DNA of 7,723 bases from an uncultured Prevotella sp. (GCA_945614335.1 CALZAP010000054.1:1-7723); one strand, 5' to 3'. Numbered from the stretch's first letter, positions 1-7,589 are shown. Numbers and translations: made by a program. Notes: generated by a model not told the origin, from the sequence alone.

Positions 1-1
1 A

Positions 2-43
2 GTAATACCCGTAATAAGCACTATCATCAGCGCCGTGCACTAA
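2..43 (+). CDS. Possible 3' end of a convergent plus-strand gene (partial)
   Basis: The plus-strand frame starting at base 2 is open from the window edge and ends at TAA 41-43, encoding VIPVISTIISAVH. The hydrophobic stretch could be the end of a last membrane helix. If real, it converges with the TlpA-like gene, leaving 23 nt of repeat between the two stops. The alternative is the minus strand, where an ATG at 27-25 opens MIVLITGIT to the edge and could start a fifth operon gene. Thirteen codons are too few to decide. Confidence 0.2.
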   Translation, partial: VIPVISTIISAVH

Positions 44-46
44 TCA

Positions 47-75
47 CACTCCTCTCCCCTCACTTCTCACTCCTC
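47..75 (+). repeat. Heptamer tandem repeat, CACTCCT unit
   Basis: Four 7-nt units in a row (CACTCCT, CTCCCCT, CACTTCT, CACTCCT) followed by a partial unit. The last units overlap the end of the TlpA-like gene: on the minus strand they read GAG GAG TGA, giving its final two glutamates and stop. The motif TCTCACTCCTC (65-75) recurs at the other end of the window. Confidence 0.8.
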
Positions 76-1431
76 ATTTTTTCCCAGATCTTTTAGTTTT
101 GCTTTCAGCTTTGGGTCGGAAGGACGTTTGGCGCAGGAGTCGATAATGGTGCCGTCCTTTCCAACTATCATCAGGCGTGGCACCGACTTGATGCCTGTTT
201 GCTTTATGAAGTTTGACTTAAAGCCGCCGGGGATGTTGAGATAGAGCACGTGAGACGGGGCGCGTGAAGTCATCATCTTCTTCCATGTGGCCATGAGTTG
301 GTTGCCGGTGTCGAGCGAGATGGAGAGGAATTGGATGCCGGTGTCGGCAAGCTCGTCGGCAAGACGGTCGTAGAAAGGCATCTCGGCCTTACATGGTACA
401 CAGCCCGTAAACCAGAAATCAATCATAATGTATTTTCCCTTGAAGTCGGCGAGGCTATAGCTCCGCCCGTCAACGGTGTTGCCTGTGAAGAATGGCAGTT
501 GTGAGCCTGTGAGTTTGTCTGAAGCCTTTGCTTCCTCTGCCATTGCCTTCAGCTCTGCCATACGTCCACGCAAGCTGTCGTCTTCTGTGAGCGAAAGCAA
601 GTTGTCGTACTGTGCGATGACATCGGCATAGTAGCCCTTGCGCAGTGCGAGTTCCACCATGCCCACAATGTATCGGGAACGCAGTGTGGGATTGGTTATG
701 TTGCCGGCGTAGACAGACATGTAGTTGTCGGGCGAGGTAGGTATAAAGCCGTGGCGTTCCATCTCTTCAAAAGACTTGTCGATGGTGTCAAACCATTTTG
801 GATAGCTGAGCATCAGAGGGTCGTTGAATTTCACGTCTTTCAGAAAGTCGTAATAGTCTGGTGCAAGCTCTATCGTTTGGCTTATTTCAGGACTGAAGGT
901 AAGCGAGGTCTGTGCACCGTTGATACGCTGGTAGAGAAACGTGTTGTTGAGATATGCGGCATGCACTTTCCTGAATTCGGCATTAAGGCCTGATGCCTGA
1001 AGCTCGTCGAGACGCGTGGCAAGGACTCTCTCGTTGTATTCTGTCCAGTCGCGGGAGTAGGGGACGATGCTCTGCGGTGTGGTGCAATTGAACGGATGCT
1101 GCTCCATAAACGTGTTTTCGCTCTTGAAGGTACCGTCGAGCGTGGCAGTGCCGTCGGTGGCTATCGTTATTGAGGTGGTGCAGCCTGGGGTGCAGTAGAG
1201 CGGTATGTAGCGAGAACCGTCGATTACGAGGTTGAAGTAGCGTGGTTTGTCTACTCCATAGCTGAAGGTGGTGTCACGGGCGGCTATGGTGATAAACTTG
1301 CTGGAGTCTTGTGGCTGGAAGAACACGGGCTTGCCGCCCGCGTTCCTTATGGTAAACACTGCACTCCCGGCCTTGACCGTCAGCGTTGAGATGGCGAGGG
1401 CAGCGATAATCAGAATTCTTTTCATTGTCAT
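67..1431 (-). CDS. Periplasmic TlpA-like thioredoxin-fold protein with a long N-terminal region
   Basis: A 454-residue exported protein with a C-terminal thioredoxin/AhpC-TSA fold. The signal peptide is about residues 3-24 with no lipobox cysteine, so a soluble periplasmic form is expected. Residues about 24-105 look beta-rich and 105-305 mostly helical, as in multidomain Bacteroidota TlpA-like proteins of unclear N-terminal function. The redox domain begins near 308 (GSQLPFFTGNTVDGRSYSLADFKGKY region), has the active site CVPC at 344-347 followed by KAEMP, and the cis-proline loop SVPRL with Pro418. The residue before the motif is Gly rather than the usual Trp (FWFTGCVPC), a variant I recall from other Bacteroidota members. 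Additional cysteines are 80, 84, 116 and 433. The annotated ATG overlaps the SusD stop (ATGA). A second ATG two codons later gives MKRILIIAALA, an equally good or better signal peptide. The last codons and stop lie inside a tandem repeat. The fold is sure; the partner proteins, and whether it acts as reductase or isomerase, are inferred. Confidence 0.93.
   Translation of the reverse strand: MTMKRILIIAALAISTLTVKAGSAVFTIRNAGGKPVFFQPQDSSKFITIAARDTTFSYGVDKPRYFNLVIDGSRYIPLYCTPGCTTSITIATDGTATLDGTFKSENTFMEQHPFNCTTPQSIVPYSRDWTEYNERVLATRLDELQASGLNAEFRKVHAAYLNNTFLYQRINGAQTSLTFSPEISQTIELAPDYYDFLKDVKFNDPLMLSYPKWFDTIDKSFEEMERHGFIPTSPDNYMSVYAGNITNPTLRSRYIVGMVELALRKGYYADVIAQYDNLLSLTEDDSLRGRMAELKAMAEEAKASDKLTGSQLPFFTGNTVDGRSYSLADFKGKYIMIDFWFTGCVPCKAEMPFYDRLADELADTGIQFLSISLDTGNQLMATWKKMMTSRAPSHVLYLNIPGGFKSNFIKQTGIKSVPRLMIVGKDGTIIDSCAKRPSDPKLKAKLKDLGKNEE
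1428..1431 (-). promoter_or_regulatory. ATGA stop/start overlap, likely translational coupling
   Basis: On the minus strand the SusD stop TGA shares bases with an ATG that starts the TlpA-like frame. Another in-frame ATG starts at 1425, three nt after the overlap. Either start implies that ribosomes finishing SusD reinitiate on the thioredoxin-fold gene, which would tie their amounts together. Neither start has a Shine-Dalgarno motif, as is usual in Bacteroidota, so the sequence does not decide between them. Confidence 0.7.
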
Positions 1432-2915
1432 TTGCTGTTTTGTTTGAGATTACTGTTCTGCATGGCTTTCACCGGGAATGGATAGACGAGCAGATGGGAG
1501 GTGGGGGAAAGGGTGTATGTCTTGCCCTCAAACTCCTTGCTTACGGTCTCGTTGAACTCACGGCATAAGCGTCGCATGTCGAAGAAACCATTGTAGGTCA
1601 GGAACAGCTCGCGCTTGCGTTCCTCGCGCACGAAACGTAGGGCTTCTGTGGCATCGGTGGTGGAGAGGTGGGTGTAGCGTCCTGCCACGCAACGCTTGGA
1701 GCGTAGTGTCTCAAGATACACCATGGCCTGGGATATGGCTTCGGGTGTGGCCTTGCGCGCATAGCATTCGGCGAGCATCAGGTAGACCTCGGACAGACGC
1801 ATGCCCGACGGGTTCCATTTTATGCCGGTGGTGGCGAAGTCCTGAGAGCCTTCCGGGGCTGTGTCATGTTGTGCCTTGTAGCGTATACAGTAGCGGTAGC
1901 GAAGGTCGGCCTTGCGCTCGAAGAGGTTGAGCACTTCCTTGGTGACATACATCGGGAAGGGGTCGTCCTTTGTATTGCCATACTGGTAGAGCAAGTATTC
2001 CGCTCCGTCGTACCCATAGGTGACACGGCTTTTCCATATCGTCTCCACAAAATCGTTTATACCCATGTAGGCAGGATTGTCTATGGCTTGCTCAGGATAT
2101 CCCATCTGTGTGAGCAGTGGCGCGTATTTCTTGTAGTCCACGGTCATGTCCCACAGTTCGTGTCCGCCGGCCTTTGCTGCTTCGAGTGCCTTTTCACAAG
2201 CATTCAAACACTGTTCGAACTCCCTTTTGTAAAGATGAACCTTGGCTTTCAGTGCGTAGCCGAAGGTCTTGTCGGGACGGAAACTGTTGAGGGCGCGGTC
2301 GGGCAGGTCGTCGAGGGCGGCGTCGATGTCCTTTTGGATAAAGTCGTAGGTGTAGCCCACAGATTGTTGCACGCCTTCTTCCTCTATCGACTCAAACATT
2401 TTTTCGCGTACTATGATGCCGTTGTCGGTGTATGCCGTGGCAGGATCGTAGGGTGGGGCGAAGGTGTTGACGAGGAAGAAGTAGTTGTAGGCGCGCATTA
2501 TCCTTCCTTGTGCCAGTCCCGTCTTTTTGTCAGCCTCGTTACCTTTGGAATCGGCAATGCCGTCGATGAGTGCGTTGTAGCGTGTGATGCGGTCGTAGCA
2601 GTTGTTGTAGAGCGAGCTCTCTATGGTGTTGGCTGCGCGGTCGTAGCTTTCGTCCCAGAAGAAAGCCGTAGACCATAGTGGGTAGGTATATGCCTTGAGT
2701 TCCTCGCTTTTGTTCCACGACGACTCGCCGCTCATGGCCCAGAAGTTTGAGTGTTCGTATGACGGCGACACCTCTTCGAGCAGTCCTAAGTAGTCGTCGG
2801 TGGTTTCGAGTTGCGCCTTTCCCTTTGGCACTATGTCGAGATAGTCGTCGCAGGAGCATATCATGGCTGCTGTTGCCAAGATGGTCCCGCAGATATATAT
2901 ATTATGGTGTTTCAT
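1428..2915 (-). CDS. SusD/RagB-family surface lipoprotein (nutrient-binding partner of the SusC protein)
   Basis: A complete 495-residue SusD-like protein, slightly shorter than many family members. The N-terminus is a lipoprotein signal: hydrophobic residues 5-19, then ICSC with probable lipidated Cys22, followed by two aspartates, an acidic context typical of surface-exported Bacteroidota lipoproteins. The SusD-like N-terminal region spans about 23-210 (YLDIVPKGKAQLETTDDY start; RIMRAYNYFFLVNTFAPPY at 138-156). Tetratricopeptide-like helices include 217-247 and 375-408 (SEVYLMLAECYARK). The C-terminal RagB/SusD signatures are REERKRELFLTYNGFFDMRRL-like residues 430-450 and LLVYPFPVKAMQNSNLKQN at 475-493. 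It should cap the SusC barrel and bind the nutrient outside the cell. Seven cysteines besides Cys22 (106, 236, 240, 343, 384, 409, 451) are unusual for this class. Its start is 13 nt after the SusC stop with no Shine-Dalgarno motif. Its stop overlaps the start of the TlpA-like gene. Ligand specificity cannot be read from the sequence. Confidence 0.97.
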   Translation of the reverse strand: MKHHNIYICGTILATAAMICSCDDYLDIVPKGKAQLETTDDYLGLLEEVSPSYEHSNFWAMSGESSWNKSEELKAYTYPLWSTAFFWDESYDRAANTIESSLYNNCYDRITRYNALIDGIADSKGNEADKKTGLAQGRIMRAYNYFFLVNTFAPPYDPATAYTDNGIIVREKMFESIEEEGVQQSVGYTYDFIQKDIDAALDDLPDRALNSFRPDKTFGYALKAKVHLYKREFEQCLNACEKALEAAKAGGHELWDMTVDYKKYAPLLTQMGYPEQAIDNPAYMGINDFVETIWKSRVTYGYDGAEYLLYQYGNTKDDPFPMYVTKEVLNLFERKADLRYRYCIRYKAQHDTAPEGSQDFATTGIKWNPSGMRLSEVYLMLAECYARKATPEAISQAMVYLETLRSKRCVAGRYTHLSTTDATEALRFVREERKRELFLTYNGFFDMRRLCREFNETVSKEFEGKTYTLSPTSHLLVYPFPVKAMQNSNLKQNSK

Positions 2916-2928
2916 TTCTTTTGCTATG

Positions 2929-5900
2929 TTAGAATTGAATGTTCAGACCTAAGATGTAGCTTGGCATTACTGCCTCGTTGCGTGTGCCGCTGTTGGCATT
3001 GAATGCCTCCGGGTCGATGTCCTTGTCGTTGGCAGTCCAGCGGAAGGCGTTGTCTACCTGTAGTTTCAGTCTTGCTCCCTTGACACCGATTTTTGTGAGC
3101 CATGTCTTGGGCAGGTCATAGGTGACACCGATGTTTCTCATCTTTATAAACGATGCGCTGACCACGTTCACGTCGGCATATTTCCAATGGTAGTTTCGCT
3201 CGCCGGTGTCGGAGTGCAGGCCCATGGCAGGAATGTCGGTGTCGGTGTTGTCGGGTGTCCATCGGTCTACGATGTCCTCGCCTATGGCTCCGTTCCTTAC
3301 CCTGTTGTAGGAGTCGTAGAGTGTCACCACATCGTCGCGCAGTGAGTGACCGGTGTAGTACACAGCCTTGAGGAACACTCCGAGGTTTTTGTATCTGAAG
3401 TCCATCGACAGTGCTCCACTCCACTTGGGTGTGAGCTGTCCTACACAAACCACTGCGTCGGCACTTCTTACAGGGCTTATGGACACTACGTTGCCGTTTT
3501 CGTCGTAAACAGAGGGGTTTCCGTCGGAGGTAAGTCCGGCATAGCGGTAGGCGTATACAGACTTATAGGTGTCGCCAACGCGATAGTTGCTTGCCGGCGA
3601 CTGTATCATGTCTATGGCGTCTGTAGGTTCGTAGTCCACTTTCTCAATGGTGTTGCTGTTGTATGCAGCGGAGAAAGTGGTTGAGAGACTTGTCTGTTTG
3701 CGTTTCAGCCAGTCGTAGGTGGCCACGAATTCCACTCCCACGTTTTTCATTTCGCCGTTGTTGGCCTTTGCCATGCCGTCGAATCCGAGCGACGGGTCGA
3801 TGCTCTTGTTTACGAGCAAGTCGGAGCTATAACGGCGGTAGAAGTCGATGCTTCCTGACAGTTTGCCGAGGAAGCGGTAGTCTACACCCACGTTGAATGT
3901 CGATGTCTTCTCCCAACGCAACGAACTGTTTGGCGGAGTGAGTATCATCGTTACAGGGGCGCCGGAGTGGAGGGTGGTGGCAAAGCCGGCGAGGAGGTAG
4001 GGCGACGAGCTTTGGTCTACGTTACCCGTGATACCATAGGTGAGTCGCAGTTTCAGAAGGTTCACCCATGAGATTTGCTTCATGAATTCCTCTTTGTTGG
4101 CATTCCAGCTGGCACCGGCAGACCATAGCGGACGATAGCGGTATTTCGGGTCGGTGCCGAAGAGGTCGGCCTGTTCTATTCTCACACTGGCGTTGAAGGC
4201 GTATCGCTGGTCGTAGGTGTAGCCGGCATTGAAGTAGGCCGACACGTAGCGGTGTTTGGTTTCTGACACAGAGAGGTTCTCGGCACGGCGGCGAATGCTG
4301 GAGTAGAGCTGTCCCACTACACCGTCGCGTGAAAGGGTCTGCCAGTCCACCTGTGAGTAGGTGAGTTTCTGGTCGTCGTAACCAAAGCGTTCTGAGCTCC
4401 ATGAACGGTAGTTGTCTTCGCGTATCTCACCTCCAAGCAATGCCGTGATGTCGTGTTTCGATGCTATGGTGGTGTTGTAGTTGAACTGTCCGCGGAGGTT
4501 GTAGTAGCTGTAGTTGGCGCTCACGCTGTAGAGGCGGCCTCCCTGTGGTATGTTGTAGGTGTAGGAGCCGTCGGTGTTGGTTGAGGTGAACTCGTTAACG
4601 AGACTTCTCATCATATACGAGTCTGCCTCGTCGTATTCCTCTTGGTCAACCATTCGTTTCTCGTATTGGAACTTCAACTCGAGCCCGAGCCCCTTTGCTA
4701 TCTTGAAGTCGGTCTGGGCAAAGTATTTCATGTAGGTGTTGTCTGTCTTGGCAATGTTTTTCCCCGACTCCTCCACAGCATTGTAGCCCATGGGCTGAAG
4801 TCCCTGCGCATTGTCGAAAGTAGCTGCGAGCACCTGGTTGTAGGGATACCTGTAGGCCAACGAGCCGTCGTCGTTGTAGAGGCGGTCGTAGGGCATGGCG
4901 TTGGCATATCCGAGGTAGGAGGCCTGAGTATACTTGCTCTTCAGCACCGAGAAGTCGGCTCCTAAGGTGAGCTTGAACCATGGTGCCACCTGCAGGTCGT
5001 TTTTAAGGTAGAGCTGAGCGGTGTTGTTGTCGTTGAACTTTGTGTACATGCCGTTGCTCCTTAGTCGTCCGGAAGCGAAGAAGTTGTGTTTGTCGCCACC
5101 CTTGGACACCGAGACGCTGTAGTCCTGGGTGATGGCCATCTGCTGTAGCTTGTCGCGGTATTCCTTTCTGTAGTCGTTGTTACGCAAGGCGTCGATGGCG
5201 CTTTTAGCCCCTGCCTGGTCTATTTCCCCCTTGGCAAGCTGGTAGTATATCATGTCTACCTGGGTCATGAAGGTGGCATTCGACTTGTTGGTAAGTGTGT
5301 TGAAGTAGGCGAGCGGATTGGCCTGGTAGTCGGGGTCGGAGAGCAGGAATTCCTCCTCAAGGCCGATGATGTCGCTTGTTGAGGCGTAGTGCTTGTAGCT
5401 GAGCGACGGCAGGGGCTTGAGATAGTAGTTGGCCGAGACGTTGATGTCGAGCCTGTCCTTGGCGGCGTTTTTGGTGGTGATGACTATCACACCGTTAGAA
5501 GCCCTCACTCCGTAGAGCGATGTGGCAGCGGCATCCTTCAGCACCGTCACCTGGTCAATTATCTCTGGGTTGATGTTGTCTATCGAGATGCCTGTGGCAG
5601 GCTGTCCGTCGATAACGAGCAGCGGTGTTCCGCTCACGGCAAATGAGGACGTGCCTCGTATGCTCATGTCTCCGTTGTAGATGGTGAGTCCGGGCGTCAT
5701 GCCTTCGAGTTTCGAACTGAGCGTGGTGGCCTGTATCTTGCTGAGTTTCTCGCTGTTTACTATCACGGCAGAACCCGTGTTGCGTTCGCGTGAGATGGTC
5801 TGGAAACCAGATACCACCACCTCGTCGAGCACCTTGCTGTCGGCTTCCATCTTCACCACGATGGCCTTTGTTGTGGTGGCCGGTGTCTCTATGGCGGTCA

Positions 5901-6189
5901 TGCCCACAAAGGTGATGTTGAGTGTGTATCGTCCTTGCTTGGCCACGGGAATGGTGAAGTCGCCGTTGAGGTCGGTGAGCACTCCAGTAGCCGTACCCTT
6001 TATCTTTACTACGGCTCCGGTGAGTGGTTCGCCGGTGTCGTCGAGCACCTTGCCTTTCAGGTAGTAGGCAGTTGCAGCAGGGCTGTTCATGCCTTCGGCT
6101 GTAGTGCCTTCAGTTGCTCCGGCGTGTGTCGCCGTGAGTAGTGCCATACAAGTGATGGCGGCAGCTTTTGTCAATGTCGTTTTTTTCAT
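2929..6189 (-). CDS. SusC/RagA-family TonB-dependent outer-membrane receptor
   Basis: A complete 1086-residue TonB-linked beta-barrel transporter, normal in length for SusC/RagA. The signal peptide is residues 1 to about 25 (cleavage near HAGA/TEG). A carboxypeptidase-regulatory-like domain follows at about 43-115 (KGKVLDDTGEPLTGAVV start, GVLTDLNGDFTI middle). The TonB-box-like segment DEVVVSGF is at 122-129. The plug covers about 130-245 and carries the family signature VLKDAAATSLYGVRASNGV at 216-234. The rest is an aromatic-rich barrel ending in LNIQF, with the terminal Phe used in outer-membrane assembly. There is no N-terminal STN domain, so it is unlikely to signal through an anti-sigma factor, and no sigma/anti-sigma pair is in the window. 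Only one cysteine (about residue 915) lies outside the signal peptide. It should import a ligand delivered by the SusD protein encoded 13 nt downstream. With a protease gene upstream, peptides are the likeliest cargo, as for P. gingivalis RagA, but glycans cannot be excluded from sequence alone. Confidence 0.97.
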   Translation of the reverse strand: MKKTTLTKAAAITCMALLTATHAGATEGTTAEGMNSPAATAYYLKGKVLDDTGEPLTGAVVKIKGTATGVLTDLNGDFTIPVAKQGRYTLNITFVGMTAIETPATTTKAIVVKMEADSKVLDEVVVSGFQTISRERNTGSAVIVNSEKLSKIQATTLSSKLEGMTPGLTIYNGDMSIRGTSSFAVSGTPLLVIDGQPATGISIDNINPEIIDQVTVLKDAAATSLYGVRASNGVIVITTKNAAKDRLDINVSANYYLKPLPSLSYKHYASTSDIIGLEEEFLLSDPDYQANPLAYFNTLTNKSNATFMTQVDMIYYQLAKGEIDQAGAKSAIDALRNNDYRKEYRDKLQQMAITQDYSVSVSKGGDKHNFFASGRLRSNGMYTKFNDNNTAQLYLKNDLQVAPWFKLTLGADFSVLKSKYTQASYLGYANAMPYDRLYNDDGSLAYRYPYNQVLAATFDNAQGLQPMGYNAVEESGKNIAKTDNTYMKYFAQTDFKIAKGLGLELKFQYEKRMVDQEEYDEADSYMMRSLVNEFTSTNTDGSYTYNIPQGGRLYSVSANYSYYNLRGQFNYNTTIASKHDITALLGGEIREDNYRSWSSERFGYDDQKLTYSQVDWQTLSRDGVVGQLYSSIRRRAENLSVSETKHRYVSAYFNAGYTYDQRYAFNASVRIEQADLFGTDPKYRYRPLWSAGASWNANKEEFMKQISWVNLLKLRLTYGITGNVDQSSSPYLLAGFATTLHSGAPVTMILTPPNSSLRWEKTSTFNVGVDYRFLGKLSGSIDFYRRYSSDLLVNKSIDPSLGFDGMAKANNGEMKNVGVEFVATYDWLKRKQTSLSTTFSAAYNSNTIEKVDYEPTDAIDMIQSPASNYRVGDTYKSVYAYRYAGLTSDGNPSVYDENGNVVSISPVRSADAVVCVGQLTPKWSGALSMDFRYKNLGVFLKAVYYTGHSLRDDVVTLYDSYNRVRNGAIGEDIVDRWTPDNTDTDIPAMGLHSDTGERNYHWKYADVNVVSASFIKMRNIGVTYDLPKTWLTKIGVKGARLKLQVDNAFRWTANDKDIDPEAFNANSGTRNEAVMPSYILGLNIQF

Positions 6190-6198
6190 CTGGTGTGA

Positions 6199-7524
6199 TT
6201 ATTTGACTTTTCTTATTGTTTCCTTGTCGGAAGTGATAATGTGCAGTATGCCGTAGCCCTTGTCGGTGGCAGGCAGGGTGACGGTGTTGCCTGCATTGCT
6301 TGAGGAGAAGAGAGTCCTGCCGTCTGAAGAGAAGAGTTCCACAGAGGAGATAGGACTTGCTGATGTCACTTGCCATGACCCGTCGGCATTGCGATGGAAG
6401 TTGACCTCAGGCGAGGTGGCAAGGCAGCCCTCTATGCCTGTTGACGATGCAGGTCGAATGCCACATTCTATGGCTTGACCGTTGTTGTAACCATCGTCTG
6501 ATCCACCTTCGCCCTGGTCTGCTGGGTTGAGGGCTGAGAGAGAATAATAGCCGTCTGACTTTCCACGCCAACCCCAGTTGATGTGGAACATTCCGTTGCC
6601 GTCGTAGCCGTCGCATACGAAGGTATGGCCAATTGTAGAGTTTGCGCCTCTGTATATAACTGGTCGTTCAGCCTCTAGTTCGGTAATGATGAGCGATGCC
6701 CATGTGTCGTCATCATAGTCACTTCGCTCGTGATGGGTAATGTCTTTCGAATAGCCGAAGTAGTCAGCCATGCGTGCCACCGAGCTTTTTGGCGTGGCGA
6801 GTGTCACGTCGTAGCCGAAGTCTGCCTTTGATGCATGGGTGACACTGACGAAGAGGTCGGCAACGGCTGTGCATTGTTCAACGGTAGGTGTGGTCTCGTA
6901 TTCGTTGTTGATGTTCTCCCAGTCGAATTTCGGCTGGTTGTCGAAATCAAGTTCCCTCCAGGTGCTTTGTTTGCTGTCGTAATAGAACACCGAACCTGTG
7001 GGGCGTTCAGGATATTGGTAATAGTACATCACCTGGGCGATAGCTGTCGGCACACATCCTGTAAGACATTGCTTTCCCTCATATTCAGACCGACGTTCCA
7101 TCGGGCACTTCATGTTATATGGGAAACCTTGTCCCCAGGTTGACTTTAGCAGTGGTTTGATGGCGTGGGCAGAAATGGTGAGTTGTGCTTTGCCGCGGGT
7201 GTAGCTGTCTATCCATTCCTTGCAAGCGGGAGGCATCTCGTCGGCATCAAAGATATTTTCGGTGGAGTAGGCGAGAATGGTGTTGTTTTTGTCGCCCGAC
7301 ACCACAACAAACCCTTTTTCGCCGTTGCGGTTGTATACATACAGTGCAGGTTCTGCCGTTGCAGCCCTTGTCGTAGCAGGGACAGTGGCAGTATAGCTTA
7401 GTGTCATCTCTTTTGCGTCAGCCCCAAGAAACCATGCCGCCTTTTCAAGAGCCTTGTCGTTTTCGGCGGCATTGGCGGATAGTGTCGTGGCTGCCAGTAG
7501 CAGTGAGCATATAACGTGTTTCAT
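6199..7524 (-). CDS. Secreted C10-family (streptopain-like) cysteine protease, zymogen with probable T9SS C-terminal tail
   Basis: Predicted 441-residue exported papain-fold endopeptidase of MEROPS family C10 (SpeB, interpain A). Residues 1-19 are a signal peptide. Residues about 21-115 match the Spi/I69-type inhibitory propeptide, seen in the GFVVVSGD stretch (71-78) and the MPPACKEWIDSY stretch (97-108). The mature enzyme probably begins near 115-125. Visible active-site features are the WGQGFPYN motif with the likely oxyanion Gln132, catalytic Cys157 in GCVPTAIAQ, catalytic His300 in GHTFVCDGYDG, and the NWGW motif at 316-319. The ALNPADQGEGG segment (331-341) also resembles the SpeB C-terminus. 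Residues about 364-441 form an extra beta-rich tail ending in TIRKVK, consistent with a type A T9SS sorting domain, so the enzyme is probably released or anchored at the cell surface. Mature-region cysteines are 140, 153, 157, 218, 304, 354 and 367, many for this family. It is the first gene of the operon, ends 9 nt before the SusC start, and lacks a Shine-Dalgarno motif. The family call is firm; the tail assignment is moderate and the substrate unknown. Confidence 0.95.
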   Translation of the reverse strand: MKHVICSLLLAATTLSANAAENDKALEKAAWFLGADAKEMTLSYTATVPATTRAATAEPALYVYNRNGEKGFVVVSGDKNNTILAYSTENIFDADEMPPACKEWIDSYTRGKAQLTISAHAIKPLLKSTWGQGFPYNMKCPMERRSEYEGKQCLTGCVPTAIAQVMYYYQYPERPTGSVFYYDSKQSTWRELDFDNQPKFDWENINNEYETTPTVEQCTAVADLFVSVTHASKADFGYDVTLATPKSSVARMADYFGYSKDITHHERSDYDDDTWASLIITELEAERPVIYRGANSTIGHTFVCDGYDGNGMFHINWGWRGKSDGYYSLSALNPADQGEGGSDDGYNNGQAIECGIRPASSTGIEGCLATSPEVNFHRNADGSWQVTSASPISSVELFSSDGRTLFSSSNAGNTVTLPATDKGYGILHIITSDKETIRKVK

Positions 7525-7554
7525 GTCTTTTTCAATTTATAAAATATTTAATTT

Positions 7555-7583
7555 CGAATATACTAAATTTACGGGAGTTCAAG
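7555..7583 (-). promoter_or_regulatory. Candidate operon promoter (Bacteroidota -7/-33 type)
   Basis: On the minus strand CTTG (7583-7580) is followed after 17 nt by TATATTCG (7562-7555), which partly resembles the Bacteroidota pattern TTTG / TAnnTTTG. Its last base is 30 nt before the protease ATG, in the most AT-rich part of the leader. The overlapping TAAATTTA is an alternative -7 element. The -33-like element lies in a degenerate octamer repeat. The match is imperfect, so this is only a candidate. Confidence 0.3.
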
Positions 7584-7589
7584 GAGATT

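Larger units (their letters stand above)
67..7524 (-). other. Predicted four-gene operon: C10 protease - SusC - SusD - TlpA-like
   Basis: Four same-strand genes are separated by 9 nt, 13 nt and a 4-nt overlap, with no internal terminator hairpin or promoter-sized gap. All products carry export signals and fit one process outside the cytoplasm: digest a protein, bind the products, import them, and manage periplasmic thiols. No regulator, glycoside hydrolase or sulfatase is present. Co-transcription is inferred from spacing alone. Confidence 0.85.

Noticed and set aside
17..39. Terminator hairpin downstream of the TlpA-like gene
   Set aside because: Only a 4-bp GCAC/GTGC stem can be formed, with a long loop and no following T-run.
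1866..2678. 270-codon open frame on the plus strand
   Set aside because: It lies fully antisense to the SusD gene, which has clear family signatures. Its Val/Cys/Ala-rich protein is what the mirror of SusD codons would give, with no recognisable domain.
2343..4224. 15-bp identical stretch (GTCGTAGGTGTAGCC) at 2343-2357 and 4210-4224
   Set aside because: Both encode the peptide GYTYD in the SusD and SusC genes; chance identity of the same codons.
5681..6064. 127-codon plus-strand open frame
   Set aside because: Antisense to the SusC carboxypeptidase-like and plug regions; Ser/Thr/Val-rich composition without domain or start signal.
67..7524. Classical polysaccharide utilisation locus
   Set aside because: The SusCD pair is present but no glycoside hydrolase, lyase, sulfatase or glycan sensor is; the only enzyme is a protease.
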